From: Corynebacterium sp. P4-C1
GTDB lineage: Bacteria; Actinomycetota; Actinomycetes; Mycobacteriales; Mycobacteriaceae
Direction: 5' to 3'
Assembly (NCBI RefSeq): GCF_030503595.1
Contig: NZ_CP129966.1
Location: forward strand, 124,001 to 188,000
Length of the DNA stretch: 64,000 nucleotides
Of the stretch, positions 29,425-38,514 are shown in pieces. A program made the position numbers and the translations under genes. The notes beneath the pieces are model-generated. The model did no database searches. It was not told the origin of the DNA and worked only from the letters and a program-made list of their open reading frames with translations. Positions within the stretch are counted from its first letter, which is position 1. The number at the start of each line of letters is the position of its first letter.

Positions 29425-30732
29425 CTAAGGCTGGCGCTCGAGCGGGTTCGCCAAGTAGGTCAGCACCGCCGCGGCGGCGGCGTTGGTGGCGGCGTAGACC
29501 GTGGGCTCGTACTCGGGCAGGAAGGTGGGCATGTGGTTGACCGGAACATCGGTGATCACGCGGTCCTCGGCGACTGCCTTGTCCCACACGGTGCGCGGGG
29601 TGGAACCGATGAGCCAGAAAATGTACGGCACACCGAATGCGAGCGGGATATTGGAGAAATCCTCCGAGACCGTCGACGGCTGCGAGTCCACCGAGTCCGG
29701 GCCGAACACCTCGTCGAAGGTTTCGCGCACGGTCATGAACGCCCCGCGGTCGTTGTCCAGGAGCTCGCCGTGGGCGAAAAACTCGAAGTGCGGCTCGTCT
29801 TTGATGCCGGAGGCCTCGCACTCGGCGATGACGACGCGCTGGATCGCTTCGTAGACCTTGTGCTTGACCGTGTCGCTGTAGAAGCGGCAGTTGAGCACCA
29901 GCTCTGCGTGGTCCGGGATGATGTTGTTCGTTGTTCCGGCGTTGATCTGGCCGACGGAGACCACCGCGAAGTCCTTCGGTGCCACCTCGCGGCCGACAAT
30001 GCCCTGCAGGCGCAGGATGATGTGGGCGGCGGTATACGTAGGGTCCACCGCGGCGTGCGGCATCGAGCCGTGGGCGCCGCGGCCGGGGATGCGGATGCGG
30101 ATGGAATCGCACGCGGCGAACTGGGGGCCGGGCTTCGTCTGCACCTGGCCCGCGCGGCCCGGCATCACGTGCTGGCCCAGGCAGATATCCGGCCGGGGGA
30201 CGCGGTCGGTCAACCGGTCGGTGATCATCTCGGTGGCGCCGCGGCCGATTTCCTCACCGGGCTGGAAGAGGGCGACGAACGTGCCGGACCAGTGTTCCCT
30301 GTTGTTGTCCATGATGTCGCACAGGCCCAGCAGGGCAGTCACGTGCATGTCGTGGCCGCAGGCGTGCATGAGGCCGACCTCGGTGCCGTCGGCGCGCTTG
30401 GCGGTGTCGCGCGACGCGTACGGCGCGCCGGTGGTCTCTGTTACCGGGAGGCCGTCGAAATCCGCACGGAAGAGCACCGTCGGTCCCGCGGAGCCGTGCG
30501 TCGGCTCGCCGTTGTGGAACACGGCGACGATGCCGTACCCGCCGATCGGTGCGATGACCCGGCAGTCGAAGCGCTCGAGCTCCTTGAGGATGCGGTTGTG
30601 GGTGTTCTCTTCCTGCATGGACAGCTCCGGGTGCGCGTGCAGGTACTCGTACAGCTCGCGCTGCCATGCGGGATCAACTGTGTAGTTCCGCAGAATCTCC
30701 TTGATCGCGCTCAGATCAGCATGGGCGGGCAT
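29425..30732 (-). CDS. M20-family amidohydrolase (hippurate hydrolase type)
   Basis: 435-aa dinuclear-metal peptidase/amidohydrolase of the M20D group. Metal-binding motifs are clear: ACGHDMHVTALLG (His, Asp), LFQPGEEIGRGA (Glu-Glu), LGQHVMPGRAGQ (His) and GRGAHGSMPHAAVDP, which marks the lid domain of amino-acylase/hippuricase members. A C-terminal EFFAHGELL...VSEDFS region carries the last His/Asp-type ligand. Family members release amino acids from N-acyl or N-aroyl conjugates; the exact substrate cannot be read. The start at 30732 has GAGGAGG 9-10 nt upstream, the best ribosome site in this stretch. It stands between glgP and the DUF4921 gene, both on the same strand, with gaps of 109 and 101 bp. 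Confidence 0.9.
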   Translation of the reverse strand: MPAHADLSAIKEILRNYTVDPAWQRELYEYLHAHPELSMQEENTHNRILKELERFDCRVIAPIGGYGIVAVFHNGEPTHGSAGPTVLFRADFDGLPVTETTGAPYASRDTAKRADGTEVGLMHACGHDMHVTALLGLCDIMDNNREHWSGTFVALFQPGEEIGRGATEMITDRLTDRVPRPDICLGQHVMPGRAGQVQTKPGPQFAACDSIRIRIPGRGAHGSMPHAAVDPTYTAAHIILRLQGIVGREVAPKDFAVVSVGQINAGTTNNIIPDHAELVLNCRFYSDTVKHKVYEAIQRVVIAECEASGIKDEPHFEFFAHGELLDNDRGAFMTVRETFDEVFGPDSVDSQPSTVSEDFSNIPLAFGVPYIFWLIGSTPRTVWDKAVAEDRVITDVPVNHMPTFLPEYEPTVYAATNAAAAAVLTYLANPLERQP

Positions 30733-30833
30733 GTATTTCAGGTCCTCCTCGGTAGTGGTGGGGGTGGATAGACGGTCTTGGTCGTGCGACAGCCCAGTCT
30801 AGGCGTGGCTCCGGTTGTGGGGGCGCTGGTCGG

Positions 30834-32183
30834 TCAGCGCCAGAGAACCGGGTTGTACCGCAGCACGTTGCGGGCGGGCGCGCACTCGGTGGCGATACGG
30901 ATGTCGGCCGCGACCTTGCCCTCGTCGCGGAGGCGGTACAAGCTGCTGACCATGCGGTCACGGAGGTCGTACGGGGAGATGGTGTTCACGTTCACTTTCG
31001 TGCCGCCTTCGAAGCCGGCGAGGACGGACACGCGCCACTTGATGTTGATGCGCCACGGCATGGGCACATCCAAGTCGACCGGTTTGTGGTGCCATTCCTC
31101 GTTGCACGGAACCTCCGGGCCGGTGCCGGCGTGCGCGGCGTGCAGGAGATCCGACATGCCACGGACCTCTTCGTCCGTTTGCAGCCAGGGCTCAGGGACC
31201 GCGGACTTCGAGTACACGCTGATCGTGGGATAGCGGTGGCCGACACCGGCGCACATGACCGCGTGGTCGTTCTCCGCGATGACGAGGTTGTGGTAGCTGG
31301 CGTAGTTCACGCCCCACTCGTTGTACATATTCGGGTTCTGCCGCAGTTTGGCGATTTCGAGCTCGGTCTGGACGCCGCGTTCGTCGATAGCCACGAGCTG
31401 CTTGTGGAGGTGCTCGAACGAGGCGCCCGCGGGCGCCAGCCAGTTCTGGAACACGGAGACGTACGGCGCATAGCGGTTGTGCTCGTAGAGGTCGCGCAGC
31501 GAGTCGATGGTGAAAACGATGAACGCGTTGTGCTCGGCGAGAGGCAGAGTGCCCGACGACGCCAGCTGCGTGGATTCCGTCGCGCCGTCCACGTAGTGGC
31601 GCCGCGCGACGATCACGTCGTGCCCGCCGCCGAAATACGCGGGAGCGTGGGAGAGCAGCTCTTCTTCGCTAACGTTGTCGTCCTGGCCGGAAGCGGTCAA
31701 CCGCATGCGCACGATGTCGAGGACATGGCGGCGCCCTTCGTCGTCGGCGAGGTAGCGCTCCATCTGGTTGTGGCGGGCCTCGTCCATGCTGAAGCCGTAA
31801 TTCTGGGCCCAGTAGTCGTAAGAGACGATCTCAAACAGGTTGGGCACGCGGCGGAATGCGGCCTCGGTGTCGCCGAGTTGGTCGGGGAGCAGGTCCCGCA
31901 GAATTTCCCAGCCGCCGTCGCGCCGCACCATTCGGGATTTTTCCGGTGGCGTGCGAAATTGCTTATCGACGCAGAAATTGCACTTATCCGTGAAGTCTTT
32001 CTCCCCGAGCTTCTCCGGCTCCTTTTTCGGCACAGACAGGGGACGGTTGCCGCGGCCGGGCACTGTCCACACCTGCGTGCCCGAGAACGGGTTGAGCTGC
32101 TTGAGGGTCCCATCCGCCATCCGCTGCAGCGGATCGCGCGAGGCCGATAGAGGGGGCGACAGAGGAAACGTCGGGTGCGTCAT
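30834..32183 (-). CDS. DUF4921-family protein (GalT/HIT-like)
   Basis: 449-aa protein of the DUF4921 family, distantly related to galactose-1-phosphate uridylyltransferases of the HIT superfamily. It carries CNFCVDKQ near residue 63 (zinc-type Cys pair), the HIT-like FEHLHKQLVAID (His-x-His-Lys-Gln) near residue 270, and paired C-terminal segments WRINIKW and TKVNVNTISP. It is probably a nucleotidyl transferase or phosphorylase, but the reaction is unknown. ATG 32183 is chosen: TAGCCT lies 8 nt upstream; a TTG at 32192 would overlap the -10. The gene is divergent from 32215 with only 31 bp between. It carries a CGTCGATAAGC motif at 31961-31971 (coding Val-Asp-Lys). Confidence 0.85.
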   Translation of the reverse strand: MTHPTFPLSPPLSASRDPLQRMADGTLKQLNPFSGTQVWTVPGRGNRPLSVPKKEPEKLGEKDFTDKCNFCVDKQFRTPPEKSRMVRRDGGWEILRDLLPDQLGDTEAAFRRVPNLFEIVSYDYWAQNYGFSMDEARHNQMERYLADDEGRRHVLDIVRMRLTASGQDDNVSEEELLSHAPAYFGGGHDVIVARRHYVDGATESTQLASSGTLPLAEHNAFIVFTIDSLRDLYEHNRYAPYVSVFQNWLAPAGASFEHLHKQLVAIDERGVQTELEIAKLRQNPNMYNEWGVNYASYHNLVIAENDHAVMCAGVGHRYPTISVYSKSAVPEPWLQTDEEVRGMSDLLHAAHAGTGPEVPCNEEWHHKPVDLDVPMPWRINIKWRVSVLAGFEGGTKVNVNTISPYDLRDRMVSSLYRLRDEGKVAADIRIATECAPARNVLRYNPVLWR

Positions 32184-32191
32184 GCATTCCA

Positions 32192-32208
32192 AGGCTATTC
32201 GCTACTCT
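32192..32208. promoter_or_regulatory. Divergent leaderless promoter pair in a 31-bp gap
   Basis: Minus-strand -10 TAGCCT (32192-32197) serves the DUF4921 gene, 8 nt before its ATG. Plus-strand -10 TACTCT (32203-32208) serves the gene at 32215, 6 nt before its ATG. The two boxes are 5 bp apart, so each -35 region must lie inside the opposite gene's coding start. Confidence 0.5.
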
Positions 32209-32214
32209 GTCCTC

Positions 32215-32610
32215 ATGCCGACGATCCAGTTTGACGTGCTTGTTCCCGATGACGCAGCAGGAAAGCGGGTGGAGGAGGCGTTCGCCAGTGCCGTGGAGAT
32301 CCTCGTCCGCCACGAACGCCTCACCTCCGGCTCCGTGACGCGAGTGGCGGAACCCGACGTGCCCGAGGAAACGACCGCGCAGCTGCGCCGGGTCTACGAG
32401 GAGGAGCGCGGTGTGGAGCCCGGCGACGCGGCCGTGCAGCGGTACCTCATCGAGTCCGAGGGCGCGGGCTCCGTCAACCAGCTGGCCATGGGCCTGTCCC
32501 GGGTGCTCACGCCGAAAGCCGAGCTGCCTAAAGACCCCGTGGCGCTGGAGCGCCAGATGGATTTCGAACTGCCCGCGGTCTATCCCTGGGCCGTCGAGGT
32601 ATTGAGGTAG
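32215..32610 (+). CDS. Small hypothetical protein (131 aa)
   Basis: 131-aa soluble acidic protein, unrecognised. It is rich in charged residues, with a helical centre (ETTAQLRRVYEEERGVEPGDAAV) and C-terminal LERQMDFELPAVYPWAVEVLR. No membrane segment, signal peptide or Cys. Starts with ATG 6 nt after a TACTCT -10, with no Shine-Dalgarno. Its last 31 nt overlap, tail to tail, the 3' end of the glycerate kinase gene on the other strand. The codon pattern is coding-like, and the shared promoter gap with the DUF4921 gene suggests joint control, but no function can be given. Confidence 0.7.
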   Translation: MPTIQFDVLVPDDAAGKRVEEAFASAVEILVRHERLTSGSVTRVAEPDVPEETTAQLRRVYEEERGVEPGDAAVQRYLIESEGAGSVNQLAMGLSRVLTPKAELPKDPVALERQMDFELPAVYPWAVEVLR

Positions 32611-33773
32611 TCGACCGCGGCTTGGGCTCCCGCACGGGTGAGCTGTTCGCGCACATCGTCGGTCTGCTCGCCGATCTCGACCGCCAGCACGCCTTCCGGA
32701 AGGTCGGCCTCGAATGCGCCGGCGAGCACGGCGACCGTGGCGCCGGTTCCCTCGGCGAGTTCGGCGACCACTGAGACGACCTTGCCCGCGGCGGACTGCT
32801 CGTCATATTTTCCTTCGCCGGTGACTACGAGATTGGCTTCGGCGATTTTCTCGCGCAGTCCTTGCGCGGCGGCGACGGTGCGCGCGCCGGAGACGACGTG
32901 GACGTGGTCGCGGTTGCCGTGCATCAGTTCGGACAGCCAGGTGATGCCGATGGGTAGGCCACCGGCGGCGCCGTAGCCGGGCTGCTCCGGGTCGATGCCG
33001 GTGACCTCGCAGAGGTGGGCGAGTGCGGCGTCGACCTTCTCCGCCTCTTCGGGTCCCGCACCTTTCTGCGGGCCGAAGACCCGCGCCGCGCCGTGCGGGC
33101 CGGTGGCGGGGAACTCGGAATCCGCCAGGAGAATCCACTCGACGGAGGCAGCAGGAATATTCACCTTGGCGGTGTCGAAATCCGCCAGGTCGCTCAGGGC
33201 TCCGCCGCCGTGCCGCAGGGGATGGCCGTCGGCGTTGAGGGGGTTGGCGCCAAGGGCGACGAGGATGCCGGTGCCGCCGTCGATCGTTGCGGTGCCGCCC
33301 AAGCCGAGCACGATGCGCCGGGCGCCGCGGGTTTGCGCGTCCGCGATGAGAACGCCGGTGCCGTAGGTGTCGCCGGTGAGCGGGACCGGATTGTCTTTGA
33401 CAGCGGGCAATCCTGTTGCCGCGGACACGTCGATATAGGCGGTTTCTTCCGCCGCGCTGTAGACGTAGCTGGCCTCGGTGAGGCGCCCCGCGGCGTCCGT
33501 TGTCGGCAGAGTGATTACCTCGCCACTGAAGAGTGCCGATGTTCCTTCGCCCCCATCTGCCATAGGAATGTGCTCAATGTCACAGTCGCGGATAATGGAC
33601 TGGATGCCTTCGGCGATCCATTCCGCCGCTTGCTGCGCTGTCGCGGATCCCTTGAAGGAATCGGGGGCCACGGCGACACGCAGGGTTTGTGCGTCGGCGA
33701 CGAAATTCGCTGGTAATCCCGCGCTTTCATCTTCGGGGATGCCCGGATCGGGAATCGGGCGGGAACTGAACAT
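32580..33773 (-). CDS. glxK: Glycerate kinase
   Basis: 397-aa glycerate kinase of the GarK/GlxK type, phosphorylating D-glycerate with ATP. Family features: VAVAPDSFKGSATAQQAA near residue 35, the MADGGEGT motif, LGLGGTATIDGGTGILVALG (glycine-rich nucleotide/substrate loop) and TGEGKYDEQSAAGKV near the C-terminus. The start at 33773 has AAAGGAGC 9 nt upstream; codons farther upstream (to 33860) extend without a binding site. It lies divergent from gdhA and overlaps convergently with the 131-aa gene at its 3' end by 31 nt. Whether the product is 2- or 3-phosphoglycerate is not decidable here. Confidence 0.92.
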   Translation of the reverse strand: MFSSRPIPDPGIPEDESAGLPANFVADAQTLRVAVAPDSFKGSATAQQAAEWIAEGIQSIIRDCDIEHIPMADGGEGTSALFSGEVITLPTTDAAGRLTEASYVYSAAEETAYIDVSAATGLPAVKDNPVPLTGDTYGTGVLIADAQTRGARRIVLGLGGTATIDGGTGILVALGANPLNADGHPLRHGGGALSDLADFDTAKVNIPAASVEWILLADSEFPATGPHGAARVFGPQKGAGPEEAEKVDAALAHLCEVTGIDPEQPGYGAAGGLPIGITWLSELMHGNRDHVHVVSGARTVAAAQGLREKIAEANLVVTGEGKYDEQSAAGKVVSVVAELAEGTGATVAVLAGAFEADLPEGVLAVEIGEQTDDVREQLTRAGAQAAVDYLNTSTAQG

Positions 33774-33911
33774 GGAAACTGTGCTCCTTTGACTTCCGGT
33801 TGTTCTCGGCGGCTCGACGGTGCGCATGTCTATCGCGTTTGGCTCCTCGAATGCTAACAATTTGCTTGAGAAGAGAACTCGATCACTCTTTCCGCGACTA
33901 TAGTTTTTTAA

Positions 33912-35288
<1,377 letters not shown>

Positions 35289-35320
35289 CGCCTGAACTTC
35301 ACTGCCCATCGCAGGACACG

Positions 35321-35351
35321 CGCCCCGGCTTGCCGGGGCGTTCGTTGTATT
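35321..35351 (+). terminator. Terminator after gdhA
   Basis: Perfect 9-bp GC stem CGCCCCGGC / GCCGGGGCG (35321-35329, 35332-35340) with a 2-nt TT between the arms, followed by TTCGTTGTATT. Confidence 0.8.
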
Positions 35352-35356
35352 ACCAG

Positions 35357-35362
35357 TACTGT
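35357..35362 (+). promoter_or_regulatory. -10 box of sepIVA
   Basis: TACTGT lies 7 nt before ATG 35370, directly downstream of the gdhA terminator, with no Shine-Dalgarno. Probable leaderless start. Confidence 0.5.
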
Positions 35363-35369
35363 TGGGCTC

Positions 35370-36164
35370 ATGTACCGCGTATTTGAAGCTCTCGATGAAC
35401 TGGTCAACACCGTCGAACAGGCCTACGGCGTTCCGATGACGTCGAACTGCATGGTTCCGCGCAATGAAGTGCTTGCGCTTCTCGACGACATCCGCAACGC
35501 CTTCCCCGTCGAGATCGACGACGCGCAGGACGTGCTGGATAAGCAGGACGAGATCCTGCGCGGCGCCGAGGACCGCGCGGACGCGATTATCGGGGACGCG
35601 GAAGGTGAAGCCCAGCGCCTGGTCGGCGATGCCCACAATGAATCCGAATCCATGCTGAGCGATGCCCAGCAGCGTTCGACCCTGATGGTCGCCAATGCGG
35701 AGGAGGACGCCAACAACACGGTCACCCGTGCGCGGGACGAGGCGGAACAGCTGGTGGAGCGTGCTCGTCGTGAAGCGGAGCGACTCGTCGCAGACGGCAA
35801 CGAGTCCTACGACCGCTCCGTTGCTGAGGGTCTGGAGGAGCAGCAGCGCCTGGTGACCGAGGCTGAGGTCACCCGCCGCGCCGACGAAGAAGCCCACCGG
35901 ATCGTCGAGTCCGCCCACGCGGAGTCCAGCCGCCTGCGCAACGAGTGCGACGAGTACGTCGACGGGAAACTCGCCGAATTTGAGGAGACCCTCACCGGTG
36001 TTTTGCGCACCGTCACCTCCGACCGCTCCGCCCTCCGCCACGGCGCGGGTGCCTCCGGCCGCTACGAGCGCGGTGCGCGCGATGTCCGTGAAGTCCGTGA
36101 CACCCGTGACGCCCGTGACGCTAGGGAAGTCCGCGACGACCGCGGCTACCCGCGCGGGCACTAA
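35370..36164 (+). CDS. sepIVA: DivIVA-like septum protein (SepIVA homologue)
   Basis: 264-aa coiled-coil protein. N-terminal residues 1-55 form the conserved DivIVA-like head (YRVFEALDELVNTVEQAYGV). Residues about 60-210 are a long Glu/Ala/Arg heptad coiled coil (EDRADAIIGDAEGEAQRLV). The tail carries a degenerate Arg-Asp repeat (RDVREVRDTRDARDAREVRD). It resembles mycobacterial SepIVA (Rv2927c), needed for septation and cytoplasmic membrane domain organisation, and located likewise just before the yceD-rnc-mutM genes. Start at 35370, 7 nt after TACTGT. It is followed by 71 bp with the yceD promoter candidate TATTCT (36220-36225). Confidence 0.82.
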   Translation: MYRVFEALDELVNTVEQAYGVPMTSNCMVPRNEVLALLDDIRNAFPVEIDDAQDVLDKQDEILRGAEDRADAIIGDAEGEAQRLVGDAHNESESMLSDAQQRSTLMVANAEEDANNTVTRARDEAEQLVERARREAERLVADGNESYDRSVAEGLEEQQRLVTEAEVTRRADEEAHRIVESAHAESSRLRNECDEYVDGKLAEFEETLTGVLRTVTSDRSALRHGAGASGRYERGARDVREVRDTRDARDAREVRDDRGYPRGH

Positions 36165-36235
36165 AACCGCTTTTCCCGGCGGCATCCCGGCGTGGATGAG
36201 CCGCAGGTTTTCCTCAATGTATTCTGGGGTGCGTT

Positions 36236-36829
36236 ATGGCTACTAACCCGTTTATTGTGGATGTCTCGGCCGCCCAGCGCGGCGACGGGCTTCCGGTGAC
36301 CACCACCCAGACAGGCCCGTCGCCGTCGCGCATCGGCCCGGAAATGATCGCCATCCCGGAAGGGCAGGAAATCAGCGTCGAATCGACTGTCACGCCGCTC
36401 GGTGAGGGCGTGCTTGTCGACGCTACGGCGACGGTACAGCTCAAAGGCCAGTGCGTGCGCTGCCTCCGTGAGCTGACCCCGACAGAGACCATCACCGTCT
36501 CCCAGGTGTTCTCGGGTTCCGACGACTTCATCACCGGCGATGACGTCACCTCCGAGGACGAAGGTTCCGGCGACGATGTCCCGCAGATCATCGACGACAC
36601 CGTTAACTTGGAGCAAGCGTTCGTCGACGAGGTCGGGTTGAGCCTGCCGTTCAACCCGGTGTGCGAGCCGGAGTGCCCGGAGGATTCCGAGGTGCCGAGC
36701 GCCGACGGAGTGTCGGGCGAAGAGAACGATCTGGTGGATCCACGCTGGGCCGGCCTGGAGAAATTCCTCACCGGCGGCGATGGCGGTGACAGCACGAACG
36801 CTGGCGCTGAAACAGGCTCCGGGAAGTAA
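36236..36829 (+). CDS. YceD/DUF177 family protein
   Basis: 197-aa protein of the DUF177 family, linked to 23S rRNA metabolism. The family CXXC pair is present in GQCVRCLRELTPTETI near residue 75, and a second Cys pair in CEPECPEDSE near 142. The middle region is strongly acidic. In many bacteria the gene precedes rpmF (L32); here, as in mycobacteria, it leads directly to rnc 11 bp later. ATG 36236 is 10 nt after TATTCT, leaving at most a few untranslated bases. Confidence 0.85.
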   Translation: MATNPFIVDVSAAQRGDGLPVTTTQTGPSPSRIGPEMIAIPEGQEISVESTVTPLGEGVLVDATATVQLKGQCVRCLRELTPTETITVSQVFSGSDDFITGDDVTSEDEGSGDDVPQIIDDTVNLEQAFVDEVGLSLPFNPVCEPECPEDSEVPSADGVSGEENDLVDPRWAGLEKFLTGGDGGDSTNAGAETGSGK

Positions 36830-36840
36830 CTGGGGGTCAC

Positions 36841-37599
36841 GTGCCACGCGCGAAGAAGAACAAGATTCCCGGCGACCAGGCCTTGGCCGAAGCGTTCGCC
36901 GCTGTTGACCACACACCGCTGCTGGACAAGCTCGGTGTCGAGATCGAACCGGACATCCTGCGCCTTGCGTTGACGCACCGCTCGTTCGCGAACGAGCACG
37001 GGACACTACCGAACAACGAGCGCCTCGAGTTCGTCGGTGACGCGGTGCTTGGTCTGACCATTGCGAACGCGCTGTTCGAGCGCTTTCCGTCGCGCCCTGA
37101 ATCAGACCTGTCGCCGATGCGCGCCCGCATCGTGTCCCGCTACGGTCTCGCCGACGTCGCCCGCGAAATTGGGCTCGGCGCGCACATTCTGCTGGGCAAG
37201 GGCGAGGAGACCACCGGCGGTCGCGACAAGGACTCGATCCTCGCGGACACAACCGAGGCAGTCCTCGGCGCGATTTACCGCCAGCACGGTTTCAACTGCA
37301 CCCGTGACGTGATCCTGCGCCTCTTCAAGGACAAGATCGACAACGCACACTGGATCCAGGACTGGAAGACGGAGTTGCAGGAGCGCGTCGCAGAGCTGGG
37401 CGGCCACCCGCCGGTCTACACCGCCACCGCCGAAGGCCCGGAGCACGAGCAGGTCTTCACCGCGCACGCGCTTATCGACGGCACCTCCCGCGGCACCGGA
37501 CGCGGCCACAACAAGAAGACCGCCGAGCAGAACGCGGCCCGCGAAGCCTTCTTCTTCCTCAAAGACCACCCGGAAACCATCGCTCTTAGGCGGGAATAG
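36841..37599 (+). CDS. rnc: Ribonuclease III
   Basis: 252-aa endonuclease cutting double-stranded RNA in rRNA and mRNA processing. The signature NNERLEFVGDAVLGL near residue 60 holds the metal-binding Glu/Asp; EAVLGAIYRQHG carries the second acidic site (DTTEAVLGA). A dsRNA-binding domain covers about 175-245 (PVYTATAEGPEHEQVFTAHA; KKTAEQNAAREAF). GTG start at 36841 follows yceD by 11 bp and its stop is 3 bp before mutM, so yceD-rnc-mutM form one operon, as in other actinobacteria. It contains the motif GCTTATCGACG at 37470-37480 (coding Leu-Ile-Asp). Confidence 0.96.
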   Translation: MPRAKKNKIPGDQALAEAFAAVDHTPLLDKLGVEIEPDILRLALTHRSFANEHGTLPNNERLEFVGDAVLGLTIANALFERFPSRPESDLSPMRARIVSRYGLADVAREIGLGAHILLGKGEETTGGRDKDSILADTTEAVLGAIYRQHGFNCTRDVILRLFKDKIDNAHWIQDWKTELQERVAELGGHPPVYTATAEGPEHEQVFTAHALIDGTSRGTGRGHNKKTAEQNAAREAFFFLKDHPETIALRRE

Positions 37600-37602
37600 G
37601 CT

Positions 37603-38451
37603 GTGCCGGAACTTCCCGAAGTGGAGGTGGTGCGCCGCGGCCTCGACACCCACGTCGTCGGCGCGGCATTCGGTGAGATCAACGTGCTCCACCCCCGCGC
37701 CGTCCGCGGCAACGAAGTCGATCTTGCCGAGGTGCTGCCCGGCCTGACCATCACCGGGACCGACCGCCGCGGAAAATTCCTGTGGCTGACGCTTTCCGAC
37801 GGTGCCGCGCTGCTCGTCCACCTCCGCATGTCGGGGCAGATGCTGGTGGGGGAGCCTGGTGTGGTGGACAGCCCCCATCTGCGCATCCGTGCGCAGCTGC
37901 ACAGCCCTGATGGAATCAAGGAGCTCGACTTCGTCGACCAGCGCACCTTCGGGTCGTGGCAGTATGTGCCGCTCACTGTTTCCGGTCGGGGCCGCCCCAT
38001 CCCCACCACCATTCCGCACATCGCGGCCGATCCTTTTGAACCCGACTTCGATCCGGTGGCCACCGCCCGCGCCATGCGCAAGAAGAATGTGGCTGTGAAA
38101 TCGCTTTTGCTGGATCAGTCTGTGGTCAGCGGAATCGGCTCCATCTACGCCGATGAGGCGATGTGGGCAGCAGGGGTCAAGCCCACACGCAAAGGCAAGG
38201 CGCTGCGCCAGCGCGATGCCGTTGCCCTGCTCGAGGAATCGCACGCTGTCATGGCCCGCGCGCTCGAAGCGGGCGGCACCAGCTTCGATTCCCTCTATGT
38301 GAACGTCAACGGCGCTTCCGGCTACTTCTCTCGTTCCCTGAACGCTTACGGCCAAGCCGGTGAACCCTGCGCGCGCTGCGGTACGCCGATCATCCGCACC
38401 GTCGTCAACGGCCGATCGAGTTATTATTGCCCGTCTTGCCAGACGCGCTGA
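37603..38451 (+). CDS. mutM: Formamidopyrimidine-DNA glycosylase
   Basis: 282-aa base-excision repair glycosylase/AP lyase for 8-oxoguanine and formamidopyrimidines. The catalytic N-terminus MPELPEVEVVRRGLDTHV is intact after GTG initiation (Pro2 nucleophile, Glu3). The helix-two-turn-helix (LLDQSVVSGIGSIYADE) and the C-terminal zinc finger (CARCGTPIIR...YYCPSCQ) are complete. The gene follows rnc by 3 bp. Lysine near residue 57 (GRRGKFLWL) fits the lesion-opposing contact. Confidence 0.96.
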   Translation: MPELPEVEVVRRGLDTHVVGAAFGEINVLHPRAVRGNEVDLAEVLPGLTITGTDRRGKFLWLTLSDGAALLVHLRMSGQMLVGEPGVVDSPHLRIRAQLHSPDGIKELDFVDQRTFGSWQYVPLTVSGRGRPIPTTIPHIAADPFEPDFDPVATARAMRKKNVAVKSLLLDQSVVSGIGSIYADEAMWAAGVKPTRKGKALRQRDAVALLEESHAVMARALEAGGTSFDSLYVNVNGASGYFSRSLNAYGQAGEPCARCGTPIIRTVVNGRSSYYCPSCQTR

Positions 38452-38501
38452 CTCTCCGCTGACCGGCCGCCGAGAAATCGTTGGCACGCCCTAGGGCCGT
38501 A

Positions 38502-38507
38502 TAGAAT
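38502..38507 (+). promoter_or_regulatory. -10 box of the symporter gene
   Basis: TAGAAT, embedded in TATAGAAT, lies 7 nt before ATG 38515. The geometry marks 38515 as the original leaderless start of the now frameshifted symporter. Confidence 0.5.
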
Positions 38508-38514
38508 TCCCCGC

